10,696 nt of DNA from Gemmatimonadota bacterium (GCA_012959595.1 DUCW01000085.1:1-10696), one strand, 5' to 3'. Positions 1 through 7,609 are shown, numbered from the stretch's first letter. Notes: generated by a model from the sequence alone, not told the origin. Numbers and translations: made by a program.

Positions 1-1032
1 AATCATGAGAGAGAAATCCACCAAAATCGTCTTCAAAAATCACGTCTCATCTCTCTAGAAACGGCCAGAAGCAACAAATTAGAGCTAGACTGGTCTGGTT
101 ACACGCCAGCAAAACCTAAACAACTAGGAATTCACTCCTACGAAGATTACCCCCTAAAAGATTTGGTTAACTATATCGATTGGACTCCCTTCTTCCATAC
201 TTGGGAAATGAGAGGGATTTACCCAAAAATCATGGATGATCCTGAAACTGCAACTCAAGCCAAAATTCTCCTAGAGGACGCTCAAATCCTTTTGGATCGC
301 ATCGTTAATGAAAAACTACTCCAAGCCAAAGCATATGTAGGTCTTTTCCCGGCTGAAAGCATAGGTGAGGATATACGAATCCTAAATCAGGATTCCGAAT
401 GGCTCACTGTGTTTGGGCTAAGACAACAATTCTCTAAAACCCAGAATCGACCAAACCTCTGTTTGTCTGACTTCATTGCCCCTGCTACAAGCTCGGAAAC
501 AGACTATATCGGAGCTTTCATTGTGACATCTGGTTTAGGATTGGATACACTTTGTAAATCGTTTGAAAAACAAAATGATGATTACTCTAGTATCATGGCA
601 AAAGCATTGGCGGATCGGCTGGCCGAAGCTCTGGCAGAAAAAATGCATGAACACGTCAGACAACACCTTTGGGGGTATGGTGAAGCTACAAACCTTTCTA
701 GGGAAGATTTAATCTCCGAAAAATATCTTGGAATCAGACCAGCTCCAGGATATCCAGCCTGCCCAGATCACACACAGAAAGAAACTTTGTTCAAACTACT
801 GGATCCAGAACAACAAACAGAAGTGAAATTGACAGAGACATATGCCATGCTCCCCGGTGCCTCTGTTTCAGGTTGGTACATGGGACACCCGAAGGCTCAA
901 TACTTTGGGTTAGGGTTGATCGGCAGGGACCAAATTCAAGACTACGCAACAAGAAGATCTATAAGCATTGGTGAGGCCGAGCAATGGTTGTCTCCTAACC
1001 TGTCCTATACACCTAAACAGGCAAACAAATGA
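1..1032 (+). CDS. metH: Cobalamin-dependent methionine synthase, C-terminal part (5' end outside window)
   Basis: Methionine synthase transfers the methyl group of 5-methyl-tetrahydrofolate through cobalamin to homocysteine in the cytoplasm. The visible 343 residues are the S-adenosylmethionine-binding reactivation domain plus the end of the linker after the B12 domain. The reading frame is open from base 1 without a stop, so the gene is cut by the window edge. A TTG at 163 lies inside the conserved domain and is not a start. Diagnostic stretches are YIDWTPFF (about residues 57-64), the VGLFPA segment, DYIGAF, the KALADRLAEA helix, and RPAPGYPACP at residues 246-255, which carries the Arg that contacts AdoMet in E. 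coli MetH. ASVSGWY and the C-terminal ending (RDQ..DYA.R, W.SPNL.Y) also match, and the length of this part matches the E. coli domain. It overlaps the next gene by ATGA. Whether the unseen N-terminus carries its own homocysteine domain cannot be judged here. Confidence 0.97.
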   Translation, partial: NHEREIHQNRLQKSRLISLETARSNKLELDWSGYTPAKPKQLGIHSYEDYPLKDLVNYIDWTPFFHTWEMRGIYPKIMDDPETATQAKILLEDAQILLDRIVNEKLLQAKAYVGLFPAESIGEDIRILNQDSEWLTVFGLRQQFSKTQNRPNLCLSDFIAPATSSETDYIGAFIVTSGLGLDTLCKSFEKQNDDYSSIMAKALADRLAEALAEKMHEHVRQHLWGYGEATNLSREDLISEKYLGIRPAPGYPACPDHTQKETLFKLLDPEQQTEVKLTETYAMLPGASVSGWYMGHPKAQYFGLGLIGRDQIQDYATRRSISIGEAEQWLSPNLSYTPKQANK

Positions 1033-2903
1033 CCCAATCAATTGAGACTCCGAGTAATCTGCGATCTCTTATAAACGATGGAAACATCCATGTCTTAGAT
1101 GGAGCGATGGGTACTGAAATTTATGCACGTGGTGTCTTTGTTAACCTGTCCTACGACGGCTTGAATTTAGAGAATCCAGACCTAGTACAAGCCATCCATC
1201 GAGACTACGTGAATGCTGGTGCAGAGATCATAGAAACCAACACTTTTGGAGCTAACCCCATCAAACTTTCTGGTCATGGACTTTCTGAAAAAACTGAACT
1301 TATAAACAAAACTGCCGCCCAAATAGCTAGAAAAGCTGCTGGAGACAAAGTGGATGTACTGGGAGCAATCGGACCTCTTGGAGTCCGAATCGAACCATTT
1401 GGTCCGACAGCCAGGGAAGAAGCTCAGGACCTATTTACTCGACAGATACTTGGACTCCTCGAAGGCAAAGTCAATGGTTTTATCCTTGAGACTTTCAGTG
1501 ATCTAAACGAGCTCGAGCAAGCTTTCCATGCGATTCGTACACAATCGGATTTGCCGATTTTCTGCCAAGTGACTGTCGGAGAAGATGGGCGTACAGTCTA
1601 CGGAACCTCCCCAGAAGCTGTCGCTACTGAGGTTAGCAGCTGGGGAGCTGACGTAGTGGGGGTTAACTGTTCAGTCGGACCCGCTGTCATGTTAGATGTG
1701 ATCGAAAGGATGGCAAGAGTCACGACCTGTCCACTTTCCGCACAGCCCAATGCTGGACTTCCGAGAATAATAGCCGATCGTAAAATGTATCTCACAAGCC
1801 CGACCTACATTGGACAATACGCCCGCCAAATGATCGATGCTGGAGCTAGATTCTTAGGAGGATGTTGTGGTACTGGTCCAGAGCACATCTACAAAATCAG
1901 AGAATCCGTTAGGAGAATTTCAACCCCCGTTGAGATCCCTCAAAGAATGGCACGGGTAGTGGCCACCGAGACTGATTTTGCAGATGAGACTCCACTAGAA
2001 AAAATGTCGGCTCTAGGAGAGAAAATATCCAAGGGTATCTTCATCACAAGTATGGAAATTACTCCTCCCAAAGGTTCTGATCCAACCGAAATGATCAACC
2101 AGTGTAAACTAGTTAAAGAAGCTGGTGCAGACTCAATAAATATCCTGGATAGCCCCTACGCTCCAGGACGCATGAGTAGTCTTCCAGCTGCGATAGTTGT
2201 GGAAAATGAAGTTGGTATCGAAACGGTAGTCCACTACCCATGCCGAGACAGAAACATGTCTCGGATGATCAGCGACTTATTGGGAGCTGCTGCCTCTGGA
2301 ATCCACAATCTACTTTTAGTGACAGGACGCCCTCCTCCCACTGGCCCATTCCAACCAGCCCTCTCGGGAATTGACATTGATTCCATAGGACTCACCAACG
2401 TTATCCATGGCTTAAATCAAGGCATGGACCCTGGAGGAAACAGCCTGGAAAGTCGCACTAATTTTGTTATAGGTGCTCGCATGAACCACGTTGCTACGGA
2501 CCAAGATAAGGAGATCAGTCGCCTCAAATGGAAAGTGGATGCTGGCGCACATTTCTTAGTGACCCATCCTGTTTTTTCCGTCGAAACTCTGCATTCCTTT
2601 CTTCCAAATATTTCTGACTTATCAATACCTATTATAGGAACTTTGTGGCCACTCCGGTCATTCAGAGAAGCTGATTACCTACACAATGAAGTCCCTGGAA
2701 TCCAGATACCAGAATCTATTTTTACCCGAATGGCAGCTGCCGAGAAACAAGGAGAATCAGAAGCTCGATCTGAGGGAGTGAAGATCGCACTTGAGAGCTT
2801 CGAAGAAATGCACCCAATAGTTCAGGGTTTACAGATCAAAGCATCTGGCGGAAGCTTTTCAGAAGCGTTAACGCTTCTGCATGAAGTGGGTAAGTCCCAA
2901 TAG
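1029..2903 (+). CDS. Bifunctional homocysteine S-methyltransferase / methylenetetrahydrofolate reductase-like fusion
   Basis: This is a 624-residue protein with the layout and length of B. subtilis YitJ (about 612). Residues 1-300 are a homocysteine S-methyltransferase TIM barrel. It starts with LDGAMGTE (23-30) and has ETNTFGAN near 70. The zinc-binding cysteines are C214 (GVNCSVGP) and C279/C280 (GGCCGTGPEH). Residues about 320-620 are an MTHFR-type flavin barrel, with E343 in SMEITPP at the position of E. coli MetF Glu28, then CRDRNM (405-410) and the DAGA..LV segment. Where E. coli has Asp120 (usually GDPP in these fusions, from memory) this protein reads VTGRPP with R434. Where E. coli has Gln183 it reads VTHPVF with H513, and the HLTC-like motif reads HYPC. 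The homocysteine half looks fully equipped; the reductase half may be altered or inactive. The ATG is set by the four-base overlap with metH (ATGA), with only a weak AGG seven bases upstream, which suggests translational coupling. The partner activity fits methionine synthesis with MetH. Confidence 0.93.
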   Translation: MTQSIETPSNLRSLINDGNIHVLDGAMGTEIYARGVFVNLSYDGLNLENPDLVQAIHRDYVNAGAEIIETNTFGANPIKLSGHGLSEKTELINKTAAQIARKAAGDKVDVLGAIGPLGVRIEPFGPTAREEAQDLFTRQILGLLEGKVNGFILETFSDLNELEQAFHAIRTQSDLPIFCQVTVGEDGRTVYGTSPEAVATEVSSWGADVVGVNCSVGPAVMLDVIERMARVTTCPLSAQPNAGLPRIIADRKMYLTSPTYIGQYARQMIDAGARFLGGCCGTGPEHIYKIRESVRRISTPVEIPQRMARVVATETDFADETPLEKMSALGEKISKGIFITSMEITPPKGSDPTEMINQCKLVKEAGADSINILDSPYAPGRMSSLPAAIVVENEVGIETVVHYPCRDRNMSRMISDLLGAAASGIHNLLLVTGRPPPTGPFQPALSGIDIDSIGLTNVIHGLNQGMDPGGNSLESRTNFVIGARMNHVATDQDKEISRLKWKVDAGAHFLVTHPVFSVETLHSFLPNISDLSIPIIGTLWPLRSFREADYLHNEVPGIQIPESIFTRMAAAEKQGESEARSEGVKIALESFEEMHPIVQGLQIKASGGSFSEALTLLHEVGKSQ

Positions 2904-2910
2904 GAGAAGG

Positions 2911-2929
2911 GATAGCAACGGTTGTCATC
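2911..2929. repeat. Imperfect inverted repeat in the 26-base gap between convergent stop codons
   Basis: GATAGCAAC and GTTGTCATC flank a single G, with seven Watson-Crick pairs, one G-T pair and one mismatch. The 26 bases between the TAG at 2901-2903 and the stop on the other strand at 2930-2932 are otherwise featureless. It could be a weak two-way transcription end, but the loop is tight and there is no clear T-run on either strand, so a terminator call is not supported. Confidence 0.25.
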
Positions 2930-3817
2930 TTATTGAGAGCTTGAAATCTCATTGATCACCTTGTCCAGTCGAAGCTTTACCTGACGTCGACCCAGGTTGC
3001 TCAAATAAACCTTCTCTATTCCCAGTGATTTGAGCCCCTCTATTGTTCGAGCTAAAATCGCTTCCGGAGTACCTCCTCCTGCAAAGTCTTGCTTCAATTG
3101 TTCAACCGGAACTGGGAAAAAATCGCTGAGTTTTTCTAACGTCTTCGGGCTAGCTCCCCAATAGTAGAAAACACCAAAAACTCCAGGCGTGGTCACCCCT
3201 TGTCGAGTAGATTCTTCTAGAAACATTTCAACTCGGTCCAAAGAGTGATGCGACACTATTTGAGTCAGATAGTAATCCGCATGGAAATCTTCAGAACTCA
3301 AGTAGGAAACCTGTCGACTTACTTCACGATGTGGATTCATCCAACCACCTAAAGTAAGATTTGGATGTCTGAGTCGAATTTGTTCTCTCAAAAGAAATGC
3401 ATGAGGGAAGCACCTGACAACATCTGGAGAACTGTCTCCCCCTAGAACAGTAAGTGCCTCATACCCTTCTGTCTTCAAACGATCCACATACATCAAACTA
3501 TGTTCCAAAGTATGATTACAGGTCAGAAAAGGTATGATCCGAGAATATGGTATATCTGCCCCTAGGTTCGAAGAAATGTGTGCAAGATTTTCCTCCTCTG
3601 CTGATCCAACGGCATCATCCGTAAAAAACACAAAATTATCTGCTCTGACCAGAGTCCTTATAGAGTGATTTAAATCAATCCAATTCATCATGGCATCTGA
3701 GCCAGGTAGACCACTTGGTGGTGGACGCAACTCCACCGTATACATCGATCCAGAACTTCGCAAACAAGACAATAGATCCTTTTTAGATAGGCCTTCTTCT
3801 TCTGTGAACCAATTCAT
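2930..3817 (-). CDS. Divergent stand-alone methylenetetrahydrofolate reductase-like protein
   Basis: The 295-residue protein has no signal peptide and the pattern of the MTHFR flavin TIM barrel, though it is far from E. coli MetF (296). VELRPP (28-33) resembles the FEFFPP strand with catalytic Glu (here E29). FLTCNHTLE (97-105) matches the HLTC motif. LTVLGGD (122-128) matches the ALRGD segment (D128 for Asp120). ADYYLTQIV (180-188) matches the strand with Gln183 (Q186). GGWMNPHRE (157-165) corresponds to the substrate-side histidine loop. The C-terminal part (FFPVPVEQL, then the helix ending GIEKVYLSNL) fits the last barrel strands. It may resemble the short non-canonical MTHFRs of mycobacteria (Rv2172c type), but that is from memory and unverified. 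The ATG is set by a four-base ATGA overlap with pepP and an AAGGA six bases upstream (3824-3828). A role in reducing methylene-tetrahydrofolate is inferred; the real electron donor or substrate could differ. Confidence 0.8.
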   Translation of the reverse strand: MNWFTEEEGLSKKDLLSCLRSSGSMYTVELRPPPSGLPGSDAMMNWIDLNHSIRTLVRADNFVFFTDDAVGSAEEENLAHISSNLGADIPYSRIIPFLTCNHTLEHSLMYVDRLKTEGYEALTVLGGDSSPDVVRCFPHAFLLREQIRLRHPNLTLGGWMNPHREVSRQVSYLSSEDFHADYYLTQIVSHHSLDRVEMFLEESTRQGVTTPGVFGVFYYWGASPKTLEKLSDFFPVPVEQLKQDFAGGGTPEAILARTIEGLKSLGIEKVYLSNLGRRQVKLRLDKVINEISSSQ

Positions 3818-5130
3818 TGCTGGTCCTTAAGTAAGCTTGTCACTTCCTCAGCATCCACTGGCAACGAAAAAGCTAACAATTCGCTGCCCTCTGAAGTAAC
3901 CAATAAATCATCTTCGATTCTAACTCCAATACCAAAGAACTCTTCCACACCTTCAATCAACGGAGGAAAGTACAGACCGGGCTCTACTGTCAAAACCATA
4001 CCAGGCTGTAGTATTCTCGATTGATCTCCAACAAAATAATCTCCAACATCATGGATATCGAGTCCGAGCCAATGAGAAGTCTGATGCGGGAAAAACTTCT
4101 TGTAGGTCCCCTTGGCTATAATCTCTTCGGCAGATCCAGCCAACACATCCAGATCTAGTAAGCCCTCTACCAGCCGGCTTACCGCCACTCTATGGATACT
4201 GTCCAGTGCAACTCCCGGAGCCACCACATTTATCGCACACTCATGAGCTCTCTGCACTACCTCATATACCGCCTTCTGTATTGTGGAAAAAGATCCTGAC
4301 ACTGGGAACGTCCTAGTTATGTCTCCTGCATACAAATCGACCTCTGCTCCACCGTCGACCAATACCAAGTCTCCTTCTTCCAGTCTCCGACCGTTATCAG
4401 AATAGTGCAGCACACAACTGTTCCTTCCCGATCCGACAATAGTTGGATACGCAGCCCTCGACGCACCTCTTTTTCGAAATCCGAATTCTAATGCCGCTGC
4501 AAGTTCCCACTCCCCAGTGCCAGGGCTACAATGCCTCAGCATCTCGCAGAAAGATTCTGAGGTGATCTGTGCTGCTCTTCTTATTCGATCTAATTCCTCA
4601 TCATCTTTAAGCAAGCGCATCTCATCCAAAATACAGCCTGGATCTAGGACTCCCTGTGGTCCCTTCCCTCTTCTGGGCTTATAGAGACGAGTAGCCTTCA
4701 AAGATGCAAAAACCAGATCTTGGACTTGTTGATCACTACCGATACGAAAATAAATCTTATCAGTATTCGTTAATAAGTTCGGAAAATATTCCGCCAGCTG
4801 GTGTCGGCCATAAACTGCTGTCGCTCCGTACTCTTCCTTAATTTCTTCTGGTCCCATCCGTTCACCAGTCCAACGTTCTTTATCAAGATCTCGAGAAGGA
4901 ACAAATAATAATAAATCACCATCGGAACCGCTGGGTCTGAGTATGGCCACTGAATCAGGCTCACACACACCAGTAAAATAAAAGAAGTCGCTGTCAGGCC
5001 TGAACGGGCTTTCTGTATCGCGAGGTTTATTTCTTATCGATCCCGAAGTCAGAACCAAAACTGACTCGCCCAGATTGGAGAAAACCATTTTCCTGCGTTC
5101 ACAGAAAAGATTTGGAGAAAAGCCTAACAT
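3814..5130 (-). CDS. pepP: Xaa-Pro aminopeptidase (PepP-like, peptidase family M24B)
   Basis: This metallopeptidase removes the N-terminal residue from peptides whose second residue is proline; it lacks a signal peptide and should be cytoplasmic. The chosen ATG gives 438 residues, close to E. coli PepP (441). The N-terminal domain has the family's F..RR opening and the PFRPDSDFFYFTG segment. The C-terminal pita-bread domain shows all five metal ligands: D259 (VDGGAE), D270 (AGDITRTF), H353 (SHWLG), E383 (TVEPGLY) and E406 (VRIEDD). The second conserved histidine lies in IHDVG. The frame stays open upstream to a TTG at 5187, but the ATG at 5130 is preferred because GGAAGG lies five bases before it and the length fits the family. 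It lies 75 bases downstream of the S9 peptidase gene on the same strand and overlaps the MTHFR-like gene, so it is probably co-transcribed with both. The two peptidases fit joint use of proline-rich peptides. Confidence 0.94.
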   Translation of the reverse strand: MLGFSPNLFCERRKMVFSNLGESVLVLTSGSIRNKPRDTESPFRPDSDFFYFTGVCEPDSVAILRPSGSDGDLLLFVPSRDLDKERWTGERMGPEEIKEEYGATAVYGRHQLAEYFPNLLTNTDKIYFRIGSDQQVQDLVFASLKATRLYKPRRGKGPQGVLDPGCILDEMRLLKDDEELDRIRRAAQITSESFCEMLRHCSPGTGEWELAAALEFGFRKRGASRAAYPTIVGSGRNSCVLHYSDNGRRLEEGDLVLVDGGAEVDLYAGDITRTFPVSGSFSTIQKAVYEVVQRAHECAINVVAPGVALDSIHRVAVSRLVEGLLDLDVLAGSAEEIIAKGTYKKFFPHQTSHWLGLDIHDVGDYFVGDQSRILQPGMVLTVEPGLYFPPLIEGVEEFFGIGVRIEDDLLVTSEGSELLAFSLPVDAEEVTSLLKDQQ

Positions 5131-5135
5131 TTGTT

Positions 5136-5141
5136 CCTTCC
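5136..5141 (-). promoter_or_regulatory. Shine-Dalgarno site that sets the pepP start
   Basis: GGAAGG on the minus strand lies five bases before the ATG at 5130. The upstream TTG (5187) and the other in-frame ATG (5154) lack a well-placed site, so the shorter 438-residue product is preferred. Confidence 0.7.
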
Positions 5142-5205
5142 AATAACCAGTCATAGCAAGTTTTAAAGTAAGATCTCCACAATTCAAGTAAAACTCTAGT
5201 TGGCT

Positions 5206-7323
5206 TCAGTACCGTCTATCAGTCGTGCTTGACGGTTGCTCCACCAACCAGTGGAGGAACCAAGTCCTCATCCTCTCCAGGCGATCTACTAGTAGCCAAG
5301 GTTCTCCCGTCCTAGACAGTCCATGCGAAGATCTGGGATACCGAATCATCTCAACAGGAATTCCCAATTTTTTCAGTGCCATAAACCACTGCTCACCATC
5401 TCCAATCGGAGTTCGGTAATCATTTTCACTGTGAATGATCAGCGTAGGTATAGTGACGTTTTCGACATAAGATATTGGAGAAAGTCGCCGGTAAAGATCT
5501 CTACGTTCCCAAGGATGGCCATAGAACTCATAAGAAGTCAAACCCTGTGCATCTGACGTACCCCACCAACTTTCCCAGTTTGTTATTGATCTGGAAGTAA
5601 CCGCAGCACTGAACCGATCGGTGGTTGCACTCAACCAGTTCGTCATAAATCCTCCATAACTACCTCCCGAAACACCTATCCGTGTCTCGTCGATATCTGG
5701 ATACTTTTCTAGTGCTGAATCAACACCAGTCAGAAAATCCTCACTGTCCATCAACCCCCATCGACCCCTGGTAGCATATTTGAAATCATGACCATACGAA
5801 GCCGAACCGCGAGGGTTCGAGTATAGAACAAAAAATCCTGATGAGGAAAGAACATGGAAAGTAGGGAAAAAGGTATTGCCATAGGCCCCATGGGGTCCTC
5901 CGTGAATTTTCAAAATCAAGGGGTACTTCCGCCCAGGCACGTATCCAGATGGTTTTACAACCCATCCTTCTATCTCTACGCTGTCACTCACAAACCAAGA
6001 TAAACGTTCTGGAGCTACCAGCGACAACCCATCTAACCAGGCACCATTGAGATCAGTGACCCTTGTTTCCCCAGTACCGTCACCTCGAGCCAGAAACAAT
6101 TCCGTTGGAGAAACGGCATCAGTCGAGGCATAGGCCATGATATCTCCCCTGCTAGACAAAGAGATGCTCGTAATCTGACGATCCCCATCTGTAACCTGAA
6201 TAACAGGACCTCCCGAAGTCGCAACTCTGAACAGTTGCCTGTTGCCTCCAATACCGGCTGTAAAAAGTATTCCTGTTCCATCCGCCGTCCATTCGGGGAT
6301 TCCTGGATCTAGATCCCACCCACTCGTAAGATTTTCAGGTTCGGACTGCAGTGACCCATCGGAACCGATTTCTGAAATCATTATGTCCACTTCAGCACCA
6401 CGTTCTGGATTAGACAAGAAAAGCAACCTTGTTCCATCAGGTGAAGAACTAGGAGCTGTCTCTGATCCTGGATTAGTCGTTATACTTGCCACTGCTCCAT
6501 CGTTAATACGTGCTGCCCAAACGTCTTGCGTCAGTTGAGTATTAGATTCATCATTTTGTTTGCTATCACCCGAGAAAAATATGACACGCCCATTTGACGA
6601 CCAACTTATCCCAGACTTATCAAAAGGAAGCTCCGTCAACCGTCGTGGAGTCCCCCCTTCTGACGCCACCAAATAAATCTCGTCAACATCGCCTGTGGAA
6701 AAATGGCTTTGAAAAGTCAGGACCCCATCTCTTTTATATCTAGTAGAAGTGACGACCCTGCCGTCAAACCGTTCAAAGTCCAGTGTTTTTGTAATCGCAT
6801 CAGGTGCAATCCACCCATTTCTCTCTTCTATTGTAGATATCTCTGGGGAAGCTAGGTAGGCCACCCACTGTCCATCCGTAGAATAAACTGGAGCACCCCT
6901 GACTCCTTCAATGTGAAAAGCTTCCCCTCCAGGTCCACCAACCCTCAAGAACCAAGTAGAATTTGGATCCCCTGCTCTGTCGGAGGTAAAAGAAAGCAAC
7001 TGACCATCTGGAGACCATACAGGAGAATGGGAATCTGCAGTCGGATCGGTAAAGCGATAAGCTTCTCCATCCGGACGTCCCCCCCTCAAAACCTGCATCC
7101 ATACCTCTCTGCGCCTAGTGTTCTCTTCCTCCAATACTCGAGTTACGCTGAAAGCCACGAGATTCCCATCAGGAGAGATCTCAACCTCTCCAATGGAGAC
7201 CATACCATAATAGTCAGGTGGTTCTAGCCCTCTCTGCTGTCCGACCAAGGCCTCAGAAGCTGAAAAAACCAGAACCAAGAGACCAACCAATGGACCAAAC
7301 CTGGGAATCAGAATCGCTTGCAC
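5206..7323 (-). CDS. Secreted S9 family serine peptidase (prolyl oligopeptidase / acylaminoacyl-peptidase type)
   Basis: The 705-residue protein starts with a Sec-type signal sequence (residues 1 to about 28: short basic start, hydrophobic core 9-21, then SASEALVGQQ), so it should act in the periplasm or outside. Residues about 40-410 form a beta propeller, with seven PD40-like signatures visible (SPDG or variants near 50, 104, 149, 243, 294, 347 and 392). Residues about 440-695 are the alpha/beta hydrolase. They carry the oxyanion segment HGGPHG (474-479), nucleophile S555 in GGSYGG, D635 in SENDYRTP and H667 in SSHGLS, so the triad is intact. The family cleaves short peptides, often with specificity for proline or for dipeptides at the N-terminus; exact specificity cannot be read here. 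The start is GTG, backed by GGAGG five bases upstream and by the signal sequence. It heads the operon with pepP and the MTHFR-like gene. It could equally be named dipeptidyl aminopeptidase/acylaminoacyl peptidase. Confidence 0.95.
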   Translation of the reverse strand: MQAILIPRFGPLVGLLVLVFSASEALVGQQRGLEPPDYYGMVSIGEVEISPDGNLVAFSVTRVLEEENTRRREVWMQVLRGGRPDGEAYRFTDPTADSHSPVWSPDGQLLSFTSDRAGDPNSTWFLRVGGPGGEAFHIEGVRGAPVYSTDGQWVAYLASPEISTIEERNGWIAPDAITKTLDFERFDGRVVTSTRYKRDGVLTFQSHFSTGDVDEIYLVASEGGTPRRLTELPFDKSGISWSSNGRVIFFSGDSKQNDESNTQLTQDVWAARINDGAVASITTNPGSETAPSSSPDGTRLLFLSNPERGAEVDIMISEIGSDGSLQSEPENLTSGWDLDPGIPEWTADGTGILFTAGIGGNRQLFRVATSGGPVIQVTDGDRQITSISLSSRGDIMAYASTDAVSPTELFLARGDGTGETRVTDLNGAWLDGLSLVAPERLSWFVSDSVEIEGWVVKPSGYVPGRKYPLILKIHGGPHGAYGNTFFPTFHVLSSSGFFVLYSNPRGSASYGHDFKYATRGRWGLMDSEDFLTGVDSALEKYPDIDETRIGVSGGSYGGFMTNWLSATTDRFSAAVTSRSITNWESWWGTSDAQGLTSYEFYGHPWERRDLYRRLSPISYVENVTIPTLIIHSENDYRTPIGDGEQWFMALKKLGIPVEMIRYPRSSHGLSRTGEPWLLVDRLERMRTWFLHWLVEQPSSTTDRRY

Positions 7324-7328
7324 TTTAG

Positions 7329-7333
7329 CCTCC
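7329..7333 (-). promoter_or_regulatory. Strong Shine-Dalgarno site for the GTG start of the S9 peptidase
   Basis: GGAGG on the minus strand lies five bases before the GTG at 7323 and confirms the non-ATG start. It falls between that GTG and the stop codon of a possible 30-codon upstream reading frame. Confidence 0.8.
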
Positions 7334-7335
7334 GT

Positions 7336-7428
7336 TTACCCTGTAAGTGAGTCATCCAAACTCATAAAGAAATAACCTGCTCGATCAAGCTGTTCAAGCA
7401 AACCCAGCTTTTTGAATGCACCTTTCAT
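7336..7428 (-). CDS. Possible 30-residue small protein or leader peptide upstream of the S9 peptidase
   Basis: An ATG frame of 30 codons ends in TAA 12 bases before the GTG of the S9 peptidase, with that gene's GGAGG lying in between, the spacing usual for genes in an operon. The predicted peptide begins MKGAFKKLGLLEQLD and ends FMSLDDSLTG; it is mixed polar and hydrophobic, with no membrane segment or cysteine. There is an in-frame TAG three codons before the ATG, so it cannot be extended. No good ribosome site precedes the ATG. I do not recognise it. It may be a leader peptide, a remnant of a longer gene, or chance. Confidence 0.25.
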   Translation of the reverse strand: MKGAFKKLGLLEQLDRAGYFFMSLDDSLTG

Positions 7429-7527
7429 AGAAATCTACAAATTTTGCATCCGATAGTTCCGTTTACTGTAGATGGAACAAGACTCATATATGGTCAAATG
7501 TTGTTTCCCATTGAGAGCTTTTCTAAC

Positions 7528-7552
7528 GGCAGAGAACTGGTAGATCCCTGCC
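7528..7552 (+). repeat. Short hairpin upstream of the TonB-dependent receptor
   Basis: GGCAG (7528-7532) and CTGCC (7548-7552) are perfect complements, extended inward after one mismatch by two more pairs, with a loop of about nine bases. It lies 57 bases before the receptor ATG and could sit in its leader RNA. There is no following T-run, so it is not a standard terminator. It may be chance. Confidence 0.25.
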
Positions 7553-7599
7553 AATCCTTGTAGTGTATTATCTTGGCTCACACTGATAGCCTCACAATC

Positions 7600-7604
7600 A
7601 AGGA
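7600..7604 (+). promoter_or_regulatory. Shine-Dalgarno site of the TonB-dependent receptor gene
   Basis: AAGGA lies five bases before the ATG at 7610 and supports that start, which places a signal sequence at the N-terminus as expected. Confidence 0.7.
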
Positions 7605-7609
7605 ATAGT

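Larger units (their letters stand above)
7324..7609. other. Divergent intergenic region between the S9 peptidase and the TonB-dependent receptor
   Basis: These 286 bases must hold the promoters of both divergent units. I found no convincing -35/-10 pair. A TATTAT at 7566-7571 on the + strand is a possible -10 element for the receptor gene but lacks a good -35 element. The region also holds the possible 30-codon frame on the minus strand and the hairpin at 7528-7552. No riboswitch core could be assembled. Confidence 0.6.

Noticed and set aside
163..1032. A separate 289-residue gene starting at the TTG at 163.
   Set aside because: The frame is open to base 1 and the upstream residues match MetH too, so the TTG is internal.
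5131..5187. A longer pepP starting at TTG 5187.
   Set aside because: The ATG at 5130 has a well-placed GGAAGG and gives the usual family length; the extra 19 residues are not conserved family sequence as far as I know.
7441..7552. Cobalamin riboswitch before the TonB-dependent receptor: a B12-box-like stretch at 7535-7552 and a distant ATCCG...ACTGT resemblance at 7448-7470.
   Set aside because: The AGGGAA and GGGAAG core segments are absent, the box needs an inserted base to fit, and the paired helices cannot be built. Similarity is at chance level without a covariance-model search.
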